Assembly (NCBI GenBank): GCA_030411725.1
Contig: MU839835.1
Location: forward strand, 620,001-684,000
Length of the DNA stretch: 64,000 bases
From: Echria macrotheca
Lineage: Eukaryota > Ascomycota > Sordariomycetes > Sordariales > Schizotheciaceae
Direction: 5' to 3'
A program made the position numbers and the translations under genes. Positions 44,621 through 57,143 of the stretch are shown one piece after another. Every line of letters starts with the position of its first letter. The first letter of the stretch is position 1. The notes beneath the pieces are model-generated. The model was not told where the DNA came from and searched no databases. It worked only from the letters and a program-made list of their open reading frames with translations.

Positions 44621-46899
44621 ATGGCTGGAATGCCACGAGAGTCGGCTTTCATGCCGACGGTGAAGTGTTCGACATGTGGAAACCAAGTCGAAATCTCAAT
44701 GATGGGCGAGCACCTGTGCAGCGGTGCTCCAGCATCAGATCGTAGGGTTTATGGTCTCTAGATTTCCAGCTATCAACTGACATTTTCTTAGCTGTACCGC
44801 CAATGCCTGCGCCGTCAATATTTGACAGATTTGCGCTGCCATCCCTACCGTTTGGCATCTCTGCCACAACTGACAAGCAACCGCGGCTGCCACCCAAGGT
44901 GGACACGTCCGCTGCCAGTGTGTACCAGATCCCGAATGCTGAGACCATAACCACTGACGGCGGTCTAGATCGTTCATATATGGGCCCTCAAGGCCAGCTG
45001 ACCCCAGTAAGCCTTTCGAGCGGTTCCAGAAGTGTGTCGCCCAAAACACCAAATGGACGGCCTGTTGGGAGATCAGACGACTACTTCACGCCTCAAATCG
45101 CCAACGACTCACCTCCGCCAGACCAATTGAGAAGACCCGGCGGCTACGGTGGATTCGGCGATGACGGCTTCGAGAATCCGATGTACTCGGCTAACCCGCC
45201 CCGGAAACAACCAAACCTCTTGGAGAGAATGAACAGCATCGCGCCTGGTCCGCTTAACTCTGGACGCCGCCCGTCGGCTCCCGCGAGGAGTGGCTCATTC
45301 AACGATGAACGTCCTGGAACGTCAGCATCAAACCTGAGCAGCAGCTTTGACAGTGCGGGCTCAGTACCCAGGGCGCCGAGGAAAAATGGATATGGAGGCT
45401 TCGGCCCTCCACCAAAAGGCCAGGATGACCCAGGACAAGAACGGTTGGGGATGCCTAACCGGTCCGAAACATTCCCTCGACCCAGTGACGCGACGGAGCC
45501 ACCTGTGCGGACCCCGTCTGCGCCATCGGGCGCCCGACCGGAAAGATTTCGCCGCCCTTCCACCTCGCAAGAGCGGCCGCCCCTTACAAGCGAACGATCA
45601 CGAAGACCGAGCAGAGGCCCGGATACGTCTCGCCCGCCCCCTCCACGGATCAGCACGATCCCGACGCCTGCCGTACCATCGATCAATCTTGCCGCCGAGT
45701 TCGGAATCGGAAATCCGTACCACACGCCATCCGTTTCGACTTCCTCCAGCTCCTCCGGGTATAGCCCAGCTGATCGCCGTCCGAGCCAAGCGAGCTCCCG
45801 CTCCAGCCCCCCGAGGTCTGTGGCCTCGAGAGCCGGGAGAAATCCGTCCGATACATCGAGCTTCGATAGCCTGATGGCCGATCTTCAATCTACGATGACC
45901 GAAGGCGGCACAAAGGCGCTACCACCATCACCTCTACAACCACCGCCTGCTGACAAAAGTGTTCGGGGGCTGCCGCTGCCTACCAACCGTCCACCACCTC
46001 CCGAACGAGGATACGATCCTAGGATCGACCCTGCGATACAAAACCCGCGAACTCGGCGGCCGGTGTCTCCTCTTTCACCATCCCTCGATACCACTCGAGA
46101 TGAACAGACATACCAGGGTGGCCCTGCCGGACGCCTGTCGCCGGGGTTTGGGCCTCCTCCTTCGCCTCGCTGGACGTCGCCAGACCGAAACAGAGGTCGT
46201 TCGGGATCTCAGTCCAGCAATCGCGACGCAGCCAGGTCCCAGTCGCGGGCGCGTCCCACCGAGAGAATGCGATCTCAGTCTCGGCCGCAAGAGCCTGCGA
46301 GAGAGCGTTCGCAGTCGAGACCGAGACCAGGTACTGCGGCGCCTCCCTCCCGAGGAGATTGCAAAGCTTGTGGGCTTGCCATTACGGGGAAATCCATCTC
46401 AAGCGCCGACGGACGGCTTACTGGGCGCTACCACAAGGCCTGCTTCGTTTGCTCGGATTGCAAGGAGCCGTTCTCTTCGTCGACATTCTACGTGCTCGAC
46501 GACCGGCCGTACTGCGAGATGGACTATCACAGGCTGAACGGAAGCCTCTGCGGTAGCTGCGGCAACGGCATCGAAGGGCAATACCTTGAGGATGAATCTA
46601 CCAAGAAGCACCACGTGGGCTGCTTCCGATGCGGCGACTGCGGTATGGCTCTCAAGGACGGTTACTTTGAGGTCGGCGGCAAGGCGTACTGTGAGAAGGA
46701 TGCTTGGCGTCGCGTCCAGCAACCCTGGCCCAACGGTCCGCCGAGCGCCAGAAGGCCGCCAGGACCAAGCGGACTTGGTCCTGGGTTGCCGGGTGGTCCT
46801 AGGATGGGCGGCTCATTCGGTCTCCCAGCTGGGAACCGACTCGGCTCTGGGCCGAGACCTAGAATGGAGAAGCGGATGACGAGGCTTGGGATGATGTGA
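44621..46899 (+). CDS. LIM-domain protein, fungal paxillin-like
   Basis: Probable cytoskeletal or polarity adaptor of the paxillin-like (Pxl1) type. Exons 44621-44741 and 44792-46899 give 742 residues. The N terminus has a cysteine-rich knuckle (KCSTCGNQVEISMMGEHLC). The middle 500 residues are disordered, rich in Ser, Pro and Arg, with repeated RSQSR steps near residues 510-555. Two tandem LIM zinc fingers lie near residues 564-622 (CKACGLAI...CFVCSDC...CEMDYH) and 624-683 (CGSCGNGI...CFRCGDC...CEKD). A Gly/Pro-rich tail follows. The donor of intron 1 is uncertain: 44742 (GTAGGG) or 44724 (GTGCTC) both keep the frame. The ATG at 44630 is an alternative start. Confidence 0.84.
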
Positions 46900-48448
46900 T
46901 TATCATCCCATAGGACCTCGTCGAAACAACAATTCACGAAAACCAAAAGATCCAACACGGACTATCAAGTTCGAAACTCGGATTGTGACGAATTTCCTTT
47001 GCTATATATACCCTTTCTTCTTCCGAGTATCACTTTTAAATTTCACGACGGGACCGGCCTTAATCAGTCGGGGTGCATTCTTATCTTCCGGCAGCGAGCG
47101 AAGGCAGATACCCACATCAGCAACATTTGACTTTTATACCATTCATCACGATTTGGACTCATGGTCCGATCTTCTCCTTTGTTAACCCACAAAAATTACG
47201 ACAATTTGGGCAGGAATACCCAATTACAGCTCGAGACAAACCTTCAGTCTACGATTTGTGTTGCGGATGGGTAGGAGGCGTGGATGGCGGGTTGGCGACG
47301 GGTTATGATGGCGGATGGGGGTGACAAGGAAAAGGGGCGGGAGCGAGTGTATTTGTACTGCTGTATAATCCTTAATGCTAGTACAGACTGGTGAGATTTG
47401 GAGGTGAAGAGTCTGCAGAGGACAGCTCATCGCCGAGGAGGTTGAATGAAGACTTGGATAAATTCGTGGTCTCCCTTGCGCGGCGTCTGTGACTGTGCTC
47501 GTTTGGTCCGTGGTCTCCAATCCCTGAGCAAGGGATCCTGTTTGACTCCAAGCCTGTCCGTTTCACCGTTGTTTACAAGGCAACTCGAGGCGCATATCCA
47601 CCTCACGCGACGCGCCGAGTCCATCGAAACGACCGCGTGGCCAAGACCAACCCGACCAGCCACCGAATCAACGTTTGTAACGACCGCCTTCCAGATGGGT
47701 CAGACCTCTCCCAGGAGGTAGTAGCACGACGGATTCCCTTGAGTCCCTTGATGGGTCGTTGAGCTGCAACCCAAGAAAAAAAGAAAAGTTCGAGATGCCG
47801 GCGCTAAAAGAGAGCCACATCGGAAAAATCCAGATCTCGGCATTTGCCAGCAGAAAAAAAAATCTTTTTCATTTCTTTTTCATGTGAGACCTGCAGGCAA
47901 ATGTTTTACGTGATGGCATGTTTGCCCGGTAGATGCTGATTGGTCAATTGGGGGATGCGGCGCCGCCGGTGGTGAGTTAAAGTTGCATGCATTATCCCGA
48001 CAAAGTTTAAGCATCGTATGCTGGGTTTGGGTTTGGGCTGGGATTGAATGCTGCGGTCTTCGATTGGTAGCATGTATGTGCAGCAGCAGTTTGGATCTTT
48101 GCTCTTGAGTAGACTAAGCGCCAGATTGAGAGAGGCCCAGTGTTTTGGGTGGCAACGACAGCGATGGCTTTCTGTCACTGTGACTGAACCGCTGTCTCGG
48201 GCCGGTCCCTGACTAACCTAATACGGAGAGCGGTGGAACACAATCTTCACCGCCCGTTGTCCAGCGACATCGGACCAACGAAGATGGTGCAATTCGTAAT
48301 TTGGCTGGCAGAAAAAGACAACGCACGGGCCTGTCCTGCAAGGCTTTGCAAAAAAACTTAGGCGGGGGTGGACTCTCGACGATTTGAACTCCAAACCCCG
48401 TCACTTCTGACTCTCGAGGACAGCCGCGGTGTCCCACCTTCACCCACC
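46900..48448. other. Intergenic region before homoaconitase
   Basis: 1.5 kb with no supportable gene. An A-rich/T-rich stretch lies around 47760-47890; only short overlapping frames are seen. Confidence 0.4.
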
Positions 48449-50777
48449 ATGTCGTACAGACTGGTGAGATCACCCCTGCAGCGGAGCGACTGCGCAGGCT
48501 AACAGCATCACCAGGTTACGTCAACCCGATCGCTGGGCGTCGCGGGCAAGTCCCTCAGCCACCAGATTCTGTTGCGCCGTTTCCTGAGCACCACCACGCC
48601 GCAGACGCTGACCGAGAAGATCGTGCAGCGCCATGCCGTCGGTCTCCCCAAGGGCAAGCTCGTCCGGGGCGGTGACTACATCAGCCTGAAGCCGAAGCAC
48701 ATCCTGACGCACGACAACTCATGGCCGGTCGCGTCCAAGTTCATGTCGATGGGCGCCACGCGCATCCACGACCCCGAGCAGATCGTCATCGCCCTCGACC
48801 ACGACGTCCAGAATAAAAGCGAGGCGAACCTTAAGAAGTACCAGCAGATCCAGACCTTTGCCAAACAACATGGCATCCCGAACTTCTACCCCGCCGGACG
48901 GGGTATCGGGCATCAGATCATGGTGGAAGAAGGGTTCGCATGGCCGGGCACCATGGCCGTGGCCTCGGATAGCCATGCGGTGCACTACGGCGGCATTGGG
49001 TGTCTCGGCACCCCGGTGGTGCGCTCTGACGCTGCGAGCATCTGGGCGACGGGACAGACCTGGTGGCAAATTCCCCCAATAGCCAAGGTGACTCTGACGG
49101 GCATCCTGCCACCAGGCGTGACTGGAAAGGACGTTATCGTTGCTCTTTGCGGTCTCTTCAACCAGGATGAAGTACTGAACCACGCTATTGAGTATTCCGG
49201 CACCGAAGAGACGTTGAGGAGCATCCCGATCGACGACCGCCTGGCGATAGCCAATATGAGTTTCGAGTGGGGAGCTCTGAGCGGACTTTTCCCCATAGAT
49301 CGGGTACTTCAGGGGTGGCTGCGCGCCAAGGCAACCGACTTTGCTCTTCGCAACCCCGGGCTTACAGGCAAGGGTCGCTTCACGCACGAGAAGGTTGAGG
49401 CGACATTGCGAGACCAGCTGCAGCCCGATATTGGGGCTACTTACGCAAAGTCGCTCTATCTCAACCTTTCCACGCTGTCTCCGTTTGTCTCCGGGCCAAA
49501 CTCCGTCAAGGCGGTCAATCCCCTCAAGGACCTCGAGGCGCAAAATATCAAGCTGGACAAGGCTTATCTTGTTTCCTGCACCAACAGCCGCGCCTCCGAT
49601 ATCGCCAGCGCGGCGAGGGTGTTTAGGGAAGCGGCCGAGAAGGGTGTGGAACCCAAGATTGCCGAGGGCGTCAAGTTCTACATCGCAGCTGCGTCCACAG
49701 TAGAGCAGGAGATCTCGGAGGACGCCGGTGACTGGCAGGTTCTTCTTGATGCCGGCGCACATCCTCTTCCGGCAGGCTGTGGTCCGTGCATTGGTCTCGG
49801 CACTGGCTTGCTCGAAAAGGGGGAAGTTGGCATCTCGTCCTCCAACCGAAACTTCAAGGGTCGCATGGGCTCGACCGAGGCCAAGGCGTACCTTGCCAGT
49901 CCCGAGGTTGTTGCCGCGAGCGCGCTGCAAGGAAAGATCGCCGGCCCTGGTTGGTACAAAAAGCCCGAGGGTGTCGAGAAGGTGATCATTGGCGAGGGAA
50001 CTGGCGACTTGGAGGCGGACAAGGCTTTCAGCGTCAGCGAGGCACTTGAGAAGCTTGTCTCCGAGGCCGAGGGCATGGTCTTTGCTGCTGAGAAGGAGGT
50101 TGAGACGGGTGCGTCTGTGGCGGCTGACGTTGCGGCTGCGGATGAGAGTCTGACCGAGGTTCTTCCCGGCTTCCCTGAGAAGGTCTCGGGCGAGATAGTC
50201 TTTTGTGATGCCGATAACATCAACACCGACGGCATCTATCCAGGTGAGTGTTTCCGAGGCGAGAAGAAGCTGCATCTAACATGTGCCAGGCAAGTACACG
50301 TACCAGGATAACGTGCCGAGGGAAACGATGGCTGAGGTGTGCATGCAAAACTACGACCCGACCTTTGGATCCGTCACGCGACCTGGTGATATTCTCGTAT
50401 CTGGATTCAACTTTGGCTGCGGCAGCTCGCGCGAGCAGGCGGCCACGGCGATCCTGGCACGCGACATTCCGCTCGTGGTAGCGGGCAGCTTTGGAAACAT
50501 TTTTAGCCGGAACAGCATCAACAACGCCCTCATCGGCGTTGAGGTGCCGCGGCTTGTATCCCGGCTGCGGGAGCAGTTCGGAAAGGGCGAGAAGCTAGCG
50601 ACCCGCAGGACAGGGTGGACGTTTGAGTGGGATGTGCGGAGGAGCAAGGTCACGGTTACCGAGGGCGAGGGCGGTAAGACGTGGAGCCAGAAGGTGGGCG
50701 AACTACCACCAAATGTGCAAGAGATCATCGCACGGGGAGGGTTGCAGAAGTGGGTTGAGCACCAGATCTCGGCGTAG
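48449..50777 (+). CDS. LYS4: Homoaconitase, mitochondrial
   Basis: Iron-sulphur hydratase of the fungal alpha-aminoadipate lysine pathway; it converts homoaconitate to homoisocitrate in mitochondria. Exons 48449-48463 (five codons), 48515-50243 and 50290-50777 encode 743 residues. The first about 40 residues are Arg/Ser/Leu-rich without acids and end near RRFLSTTTPQ, a mitochondrial presequence. The 4Fe-4S ligands are the cysteines in VSCTNSR (near residue 359) and GCGPCIG (near 427). Other aconitase-family motifs are HDNSWPV, ASDSHAVHYGGIGCLGTPV, DADNINTDG and GCGSSREQAA in the swivel domain. The spliced reading makes HDNSWPVASKFMSMGA continuous with the presequence. No damage is seen. Confidence 0.96.
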
Positions 50778-51542
50778 ACGGTGGACGAAGGATTGTATAT
50801 ACAGTGTTGAAAAAGTAAATATGAATGGTAATATTGTCAGTCAAGGCCGCCGCGGCTCCTCACTCTTCAGGAGTGATACTTCTTATTTCATGGCGAGCAA
50901 GTACCTGTGTCACTTCGAGTCCGCTCTCGGTTAGACGGCCGATAATAACACTAACACCGGAAGGGATTCGTACAGGATCGCTCTTGCTGCCGATTGCCCG
51001 GTCGTGCCTTCACTGTCTTACTCGGCCTCTTGCTTGTCGAGATGCGGTTTCTCTTGCTCATGGACCACGACTCGAATTGGCCATCGGACCGCAGGCGGTC
51101 TTTCTCAATCTTGTCCCTGTCTTCCATTCAACGGGACATCATCTCCTCCTCCCTACCCTTCACGGGGCTGCCAAGCACATTTTCCTACGCCTCTCACTGC
51201 AACATTGCACCTATTTCGTGCACTGGTCACATCTTGATGCTCAGGGGTTGTGGTCATTCCTAGGTCGATCTGGATGTGCGAGGACGCTCATTTGTACAGG
51301 TGTGGTAATGTTACCCCGTTTGGGAACCATACGCAACAGACTGCTTGACTTGGTCCTTTGAGTTTTCCCGAGGTACGCTGCTTAGCTTAGCCCACCCTTC
51401 TCTAATGTAGTTGTTACTGAAAGTAGTTAAAATATAGAACTATTGATCAGAGTCGTCCAAACTTCGGTCAATCCCTCAAGCCACATGGTAACACACGATC
51501 CGTATACGGGACAACTTTCCAGCTCACACAAAAGCCGCTACC
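50778..51542. other. Intergenic region between homoaconitase and the DUF3405 gene
   Basis: 765 bp. A 178-codon plus-strand frame (50825-51361) has no domain character and is not called. Confidence 0.4.
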
Positions 51543-53633
51543 ATGCTGCTCAAATTGCAGACACATCGTCTCGTGGCGCGACCAAGATTCACCCCCCTGA
51601 TGGTGGTGCTGCTGCTTTCGTGTCTGCTGATATACGGACGTGGGAGGTTGTTGCCCAGATCTCTCGGCCTGCTGGATCATGTGCGCAGAAGACCAATTAT
51701 CTTGCCGAGGCCAATGTCCGGTAAGTCTTCCAAATTCATGCGTGCGAATCGACTGACCTCCGTTTAGAGAGTTGGGACCAGATCCTAAGAGAGAGACAGC
51801 AGGAGTTTGAGAGAGAAGCAATGGCTCTAGAAAAGTAAGTGTAGCCCATAACCCGTTACATCGGCTGATCATTTTAGCGCAACGGGCGCCAATGAGATAT
51901 ACGGAAAGACGCTGAAAGACGTGGTGGTTGGTAATGTCTCAACCGCCATCTGCGCCGATGCTCTACGTCCGGCCAAGACCAATTTGACCTTCACTAACAT
52001 TCAGCCCCTGGCACTCAACCCTTACCCATACCACCAGGAGTACTGGCAGTCTCGCCACGCCGAATACGTCCCCTGTATGGGCCCTGCAGGGACTCCGTTG
52101 GGAAATGTGACAGTTTTCGAAGGCCATTTGCGCGGCTTCCCCAATCCCGCCTTTGGGAGCTATGAACTGTTGGGCTTATCACTGGACGTTTGCTTTGAAA
52201 GAGAGACACGGATGGGCCCGTATGGGCTGGTGCCAGTTGTTGGCAAAGACGGAAAGAGGATCGACTGGGATAGGGTAAATTGGGGGGTACTACAAACCGA
52301 GTGCTGGAAAAGAAATGAGAAGCGTTTTCCATCGGAGCAGCAACTTGCCCGTCTGGCTCTGATGAAGGGCTTTTTCGCGAACCAAACTTTCAAGGCCAGG
52401 GAGGCTCGAACGGCCCTCCTTCTCCGCTCGTATACCGGAAAACATTACAGCGACAATGACAAGCAGGTTATTCGCTCTCTCATCACGGAATTATCTTTGC
52501 AGACTGGAGGCGAATACGAGGTTTTCTTGTTTCTACACGTCAAGGACGACACCGATATATGGGCCAGCGAGGAAATATACCAACAAGTCATCGAGACGCA
52601 TGTTCCTTGCGAGTTCTGGAATATGACAATTTTATGGAATACGGAAAAGGTCAAGCAGGAATATCCCGAGCTTCCGTCCGACGCACTGCTGGTTCACAAT
52701 AGCCAATTCTCACCGGTTCAGATATTTATGCAGGAGCACCAAGAGTTCGACTATGTCTGGAATTGGGAGATGGACTCACGAGTTATTGGCCATCATTATG
52801 ATATCCTCAGCAAGTTGGCCAAGTTTGCACGGGAACAGCCACGAAAGGGCCTGTGGGAGCGCAATGAGCGCTATTATATCCCTTCGTTCCACGGTGACTA
52901 CAATAAAGACTTTCGGAAGACGGTCGAGCAGCTCTACGCAGGCGATTCTATCTGGGGCGCCGCTCAAGTTCCAGTCGTGGGACCGACCGGCCCCGAGCCA
53001 CCAGTGTCATCGGAGGATGACGATTACGAATGGGGAGTTGGCGAGGAAGCCGATCTCATCACGCTGTCACCGATGTTCAACCCGGTCCACAGCGACTGGA
53101 TCTTGCGAGGCCAGATCTGGGGCTACGGGAACCGGGAGTTCGTGGGGGACCTCCCGCGCCGGGCGACCATCATCACCCAGGTACGGGCGTCGAGACGGCT
53201 GATGAATATCATGCATGCAGAGAACCTGCGCGGTAACCATCTGGCATCCGAGATGGTGGCCCAGACGGTAGCGCTGCTCCATGGGCTCAAGGCGGTTTAC
53301 GTGCCGATGCCGGTGTTTTTCGACCGGCCTTGGGACGGCGCTCAGCTGGCGAGGTATTTCAACGGGGGTCCGAGGGGTGAGAGCGGCGGGTTCGGAAGTG
53401 CCATGGGATGGGGCCGGGAAGGCCGGTTTCAGGGGTCGACGTGGTATTTCAGGGCGGTCCCGCCTCAGCGTATGTATAACAACTGGATGGGGTATGAGGA
53501 TACAGGGGTTGGTGGCCCGGAGTGGGAAGCGGAGCACGGGAGGCCTTGTCTGCCTATGATGATCTTGCATCCGGTCAAGGAAGTCGGACCGACGGAGAGG
53601 GGGTATTTGAGTGATTCCAAGTTGCCTTATTGA
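51543..53633 (+). CDS. DUF3405 family type II membrane protein
   Basis: Fungal protein of unknown function, family DUF3405. Exons 51543-51720, 51768-51834 and 51878-53633 encode 666 residues. A single hydrophobic helix near residues 16-33 (FTPLMVVLLLSCLLIYGRG) after a basic N terminus predicts a type II signal anchor, so the large C-terminal part should face the secretory-pathway lumen. Family signatures are EVFLFLHVKDD, YVWNWEMDSRVIGHHY and ADLITLSPMFNPVHSDW; the DxD-like 'E-M-D-S-R' and the lumenal topology recall glycosyltransferases, but no activity is proven. The final third is Gly- and Trp-rich. Frame continuity across both introns supports the model. Confidence 0.86.
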
Positions 53634-54774
53634 TGACGGCCATTTAGACTAGACCAGACTATTGTTTAGCATTGGTGGAAGACCCTTTGAGACTATTAGG
53701 GATGTCATAATATCTGAAGGGGAAGCACTCAGCTAGCCAAGACTAGAGGACAGTTACCAACCGTTTATCAAGGAGGACTCTACAGAGTAACAGAGTATAC
53801 TGGACGTACCAAAGTTCTAGCACATGTCGCTGGATCAGATTGCCTTTTCAAGAGCCATGATTCGCAAGCAGCACAGTGTATTATGCTGAGAATCTACAGA
53901 CGAGACCCAAAGTATACTTACTCAAACCAACCCCCCAACCCCGTCCCTAGCGGTCATCCACCACATCCTCTCTCCCTTACTCCCTTATGTAAACTTGTAA
54001 TACACCAAACACCAACCGACCTCGAATTCTTTTTCCCTGACCAGACCAAGCATCCTGCCTAAAAAGAAAAACGCTGACTAGACCTAAGTAAGGTAGGCCA
54101 CCCTTTACCCTTTAGACTTAATTCTCCTGGTTTCCTTTTTTTCCCCGTCCGTCTCGCTCCCGCTCCCGCCCTCGATCAGATCGGATTCGATCGGATCAGA
54201 GACATACTTTTGATCGTCGCCCTACCTACCTTACCCAGCAACCTAGGTAGGTAGGTGAGGTACAACCATTTTATACGCGCGGTACCTGGACCCAGGACAG
54301 AGGACCCAGGACCCAGAATTTGAGACTAGACTGCTGTAACGCGGTTATACATTGTAAATCCTTCAAGTACTTTGTGTGTCTGTCGATGGAACACACACAA
54401 TTCCGCCGCTGCCGCCGCCGCCCTCACGTGAGGTACCTGGGTATGATGTGAAGTCTGTACGGCCTGGGTATTTGCTGGTTTTATACCGCCCGCCCGCCCG
54501 CCGTTTCCTTCATGAATATATTTGGACGAATGGTTGCTTCAAAAGAGCGTTTTGATCATCCAGACTACCCTAGATCAGGTAGGGAGCCTGGGATGGGACG
54601 GGATAGGGTTGTCTGGTATCTTGTTTACTTCTTATCCCCACCCCAAAATTATATGTGTTCTGACGCGAGAACTGCCATCGATTGTCCGGTACGGTATGTA
54701 TGCCGGTGGTGGTGTCCTGTAGTCGGCTGTTTGAGGGGTGGTGATATTGTCGGAGGACGAGTTTGTCCGGTTAT
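53634..54774. other. Convergent intergenic region with simple repeats
   Basis: No gene seen. Contains CCTA/TAGG tetranucleotide runs near 54220-54260, a GGACCCA-rich repeat near 54286-54316 and a CCCG run near 54488. Confidence 0.45.
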
Positions 54775-55170
54775 TTAGCGCTGCAGCCTACCTTCATAAT
54801 CACCGTCCACCATCTCCTGCGCGATGTTGTGAAATGCGTCGACCGTTAGCTCCTGCGCCAGGACGACTTGGATGGTGGTGGTCGTTGCCACGAGCAAGTC
54901 AAGCTTGAGGCGGTGCCGGTGCACGGCACGAATGATATGGCGCAGTAGAACCTCCATCGGAAAATGGCTGGTCGCGCGATAGGTAATGTCCACTGGTGTA
55001 TCGGGGGCTAGGCTATTGACCGTGATGTCGACGGCAGGAGTGTCTATATCCTCTTCGTGGTCAATTAAAGTTACGTAGCTTTTCCTGCGGAGCGGCCGCA
55101 GGACTTGCGATCAAGGGGTCTTGGCTTCGCGGTACCAACCTCTTGAGTCGAGTTCAAGGTGGGGCGGCAT
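54775..55170 (-). CDS. Small uncharacterised protein, 114 residues
   Basis: Not recognised. Minus-strand exons 55170-55136 and 55084-54775 splice in frame (donor GTACCG, acceptor CCGCAG) to 114 residues starting MPPHLELDSRGW. The protein has an acidic, beta-prone first half (YVTLIDHEEDIDTPAVDITVNS) followed by helical sequence rich in Leu, His and Arg (MEVLLRHIIRAVHRHRLKLD) and ends DGDYEGRLQR. No signal peptide or membrane helix is seen. Its amphipathic, protein-like composition over the whole length argues for a true gene although the donor site is weak. It is divergent from the phosphatase gene. It could continue past the stop by another intron (a GTAGGC lies just before it). Confidence 0.5.
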
Positions 55171-55856
55171 ATTGCTGGCGTTGGAGTCGGGGTTGTTGTT
55201 TACCTACTTGGATGAGAGGCTGAGCGGTGGAGGTGGTTATTCGTTTAAGGATGTTGATGATCAATGAGATTTGGGGAATGTTTTGACTTGGTGCGCCGTC
55301 TTTGTGTCGTTGGACTGATGATGTGATACGCCAGATACAAGTACAATACAACGCGAGGGTCGTTGATGGGTGGATGGATGGATGTATGGAGCGAAAGGGC
55401 GTAAAACAATCCGACTTTTATCCTGTCGTCAGACAGGTATTATCTTATTAACTTGGCTCTTGCTCCTGATAGAAGCTTCCGCCTCTCTTTCACTCCTGGC
55501 GAATTTTTACCGATTTCTTTTGAGTGCTTTTGATTGCAAGTGCCCGTTGCCATTAACAGAGGCAACTGCTGCGCATCTCAAGCTCCCTGCCCCCCGCCCC
55601 CGCTCCGCAAATGCGAGACGGTAGCTGCGGCGGCGTCGCATTTGCGGGATAGCTTGAGGGCGAGTGATCCGGGCACGCCGCATTTTGCTCCTCCACGGCC
55701 GACTCACCGCCTCTCTGCCGTGTGTGCTTACCTTGGGCCGGACGCCAGACCAGTATAAGACTTGGGCGGAAGACTACGAGCAAGACACTCAAGACCGAAC
55801 CACCATCATACAGCACCTACCTCAACAAGACTCCGGAAAGAAAGAAAGGAAGCAAT
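55171..55856. other. Divergent promoter region
   Basis: 686 bp between the small protein gene (-) and the phosphatase gene (+). An open frame in phase with the phosphatase extends upstream to about 55722 but lacks conserved character. Confidence 0.4.
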
Positions 55857-56693
55857 ATGTCGGAAAAAGCATCGGCCCTCCTCACCCTCGCCCTCACCGA
55901 CGTGACTACCCCCCTCCCCAAAGCCGACCTCATCGCCGCCTTGTCCTCCTCGCCCTTCATCCCCGTCGACGGCACCTTCAACACGCGCGACCTCGGCCAG
56001 CTCCCCGGCTCTAACCCGCTCCGGCCGGGCCTCGCCTTCCGCAGCGGCTCGCTCGCCGGCCTGGCGGAATCCGGCAAGGCCACACTTCGCGATGACCTCA
56101 AAATCCGCAAGATCTTCGACCTCCGCTCCGTCGCCGAACACGCGGCGCAGCCCGACCCTGCCATCGACGGCGTCGAGATCATCCCGACACCCTCGGGCGA
56201 AGCCGAGGCCGTCGTCGACCTAGCCGATTTCCTCGAGGGCAAGGGCGAGGCGGGGTACGCGAAGATGTACACAGAAGTGCTGCGGCTGTATCAAAACGGC
56301 CTAGCGGATATCCTGCGACATGTGCGTGACTTCCCCGGAGAGCCGTTCTTGTTTCATTGCAATGCCGGACGGGACCGGACGGGCGTCGCGGCGGGCATGC
56401 TGCTGGGGCTCGCCGGCGCGGATGAGGATACCGTGGTGCTGGATTTCATGCTCTCGCGCATCGGGACGGAGCCGGCGCGGGAGATGTTGTTGAAATTTGC
56501 GATGCACGGGGCGGGCGTCGATCGGCTTGATACGCCGGGGTTCTATAATTTGTGTTCGCTTACGAAGGAGAGTTGGAAGGCCTTTGGGGAGGCGTTGGGG
56601 AGCGAGTTTGGCGGATGGGAGGGCTACGTCACGGGGACCTTAGGGTTCTCTCGGGAGGATTTGGAGACGATTCGGAAGAATCTGAGAAGGTGA
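55857..56693 (+). CDS. Protein tyrosine phosphatase-like protein (Y_phosphatase3 family)
   Basis: Cytosolic cysteine-dependent phosphatase of the tyrosine/serine phosphatase family found in bacteria and fungi. Single exon, 278 residues. The N-terminal family motif is NTRDLGQLPG (about residue 42), followed by PGLAFRSGSLAGL and FDLRSVAEHA. The P-loop is HCNAGRDRTG at about residues 167-176: the catalytic Cys and Arg of the C-x5-R signature are both present. A helical C terminus follows. The start at 55857 (MSEKASALL) is the first ATG compatible with the family; no intron is needed. Whether it acts on protein, phosphoinositide or small-molecule substrates is not known. Confidence 0.9.
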   Translation: MSEKASALLTLALTDVTTPLPKADLIAALSSSPFIPVDGTFNTRDLGQLPGSNPLRPGLAFRSGSLAGLAESGKATLRDDLKIRKIFDLRSVAEHAAQPDPAIDGVEIIPTPSGEAEAVVDLADFLEGKGEAGYAKMYTEVLRLYQNGLADILRHVRDFPGEPFLFHCNAGRDRTGVAAGMLLGLAGADEDTVVLDFMLSRIGTEPAREMLLKFAMHGAGVDRLDTPGFYNLCSLTKESWKAFGEALGSEFGGWEGYVTGTLGFSREDLETIRKNLRR

Positions 56694-57143
56694 GGTCATT
56701 TCACTTTGGGCTGAGTGTTTCTGTGAAGCATACGTAGATACACGGCAGGCACGTGGTAGAGTACGAATAAGGTGTGGTGTTGGCTGAATGGAGGATGGAG
56801 TTCGGAATGACATCATTGGGCGGGCGGGTGCGTTTGTTTGGAGAGTGGGATGGTGGGGCACGCCAATGACATAGGGCGGGAACGGCAACACCCGACCTGG
56901 TTCGCTGGTCCCTTTGTGCATCATCAGGGTCTTGGGGCCTCAGCAGGTTTTGGTCGGGTTGTGGCTTGATGTCATAAGGGGCTGTGTTATAGAGGTAGGA
57001 GAGGTAGAAATGATGTATAAAAGAACGGCTTGTCTTTCTCGTCCTTGAGATTGGTAGCATCATTAAATTAGATCCAGAATCAGAACCAACCCAAACATCA
57101 AACTACTTCAAACTCAAAAATCTTTTCACAAAAGACAACCAAA
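56694..57143. other. Intergenic region
   Basis: 450 bp between the phosphatase gene and the small basic protein gene; no gene seen. Confidence 0.4.

Noticed and set aside
48360..48420. tRNA-like stretch near a TTTGAAC sequence upstream of homoaconitase
   Set aside because: No complementary T stem or acceptor arm can be formed on either strand.
48719..50275. 518-codon minus-strand frame opposite homoaconitase
   Set aside because: Antisense shadow; the plus strand encodes the complete aconitase-family protein with all its motifs.
50825..51361. 178-codon plus-strand frame between homoaconitase and the DUF3405 gene
   Set aside because: No domain and overlapping open frames in the same DNA; most likely 3' and promoter sequence.
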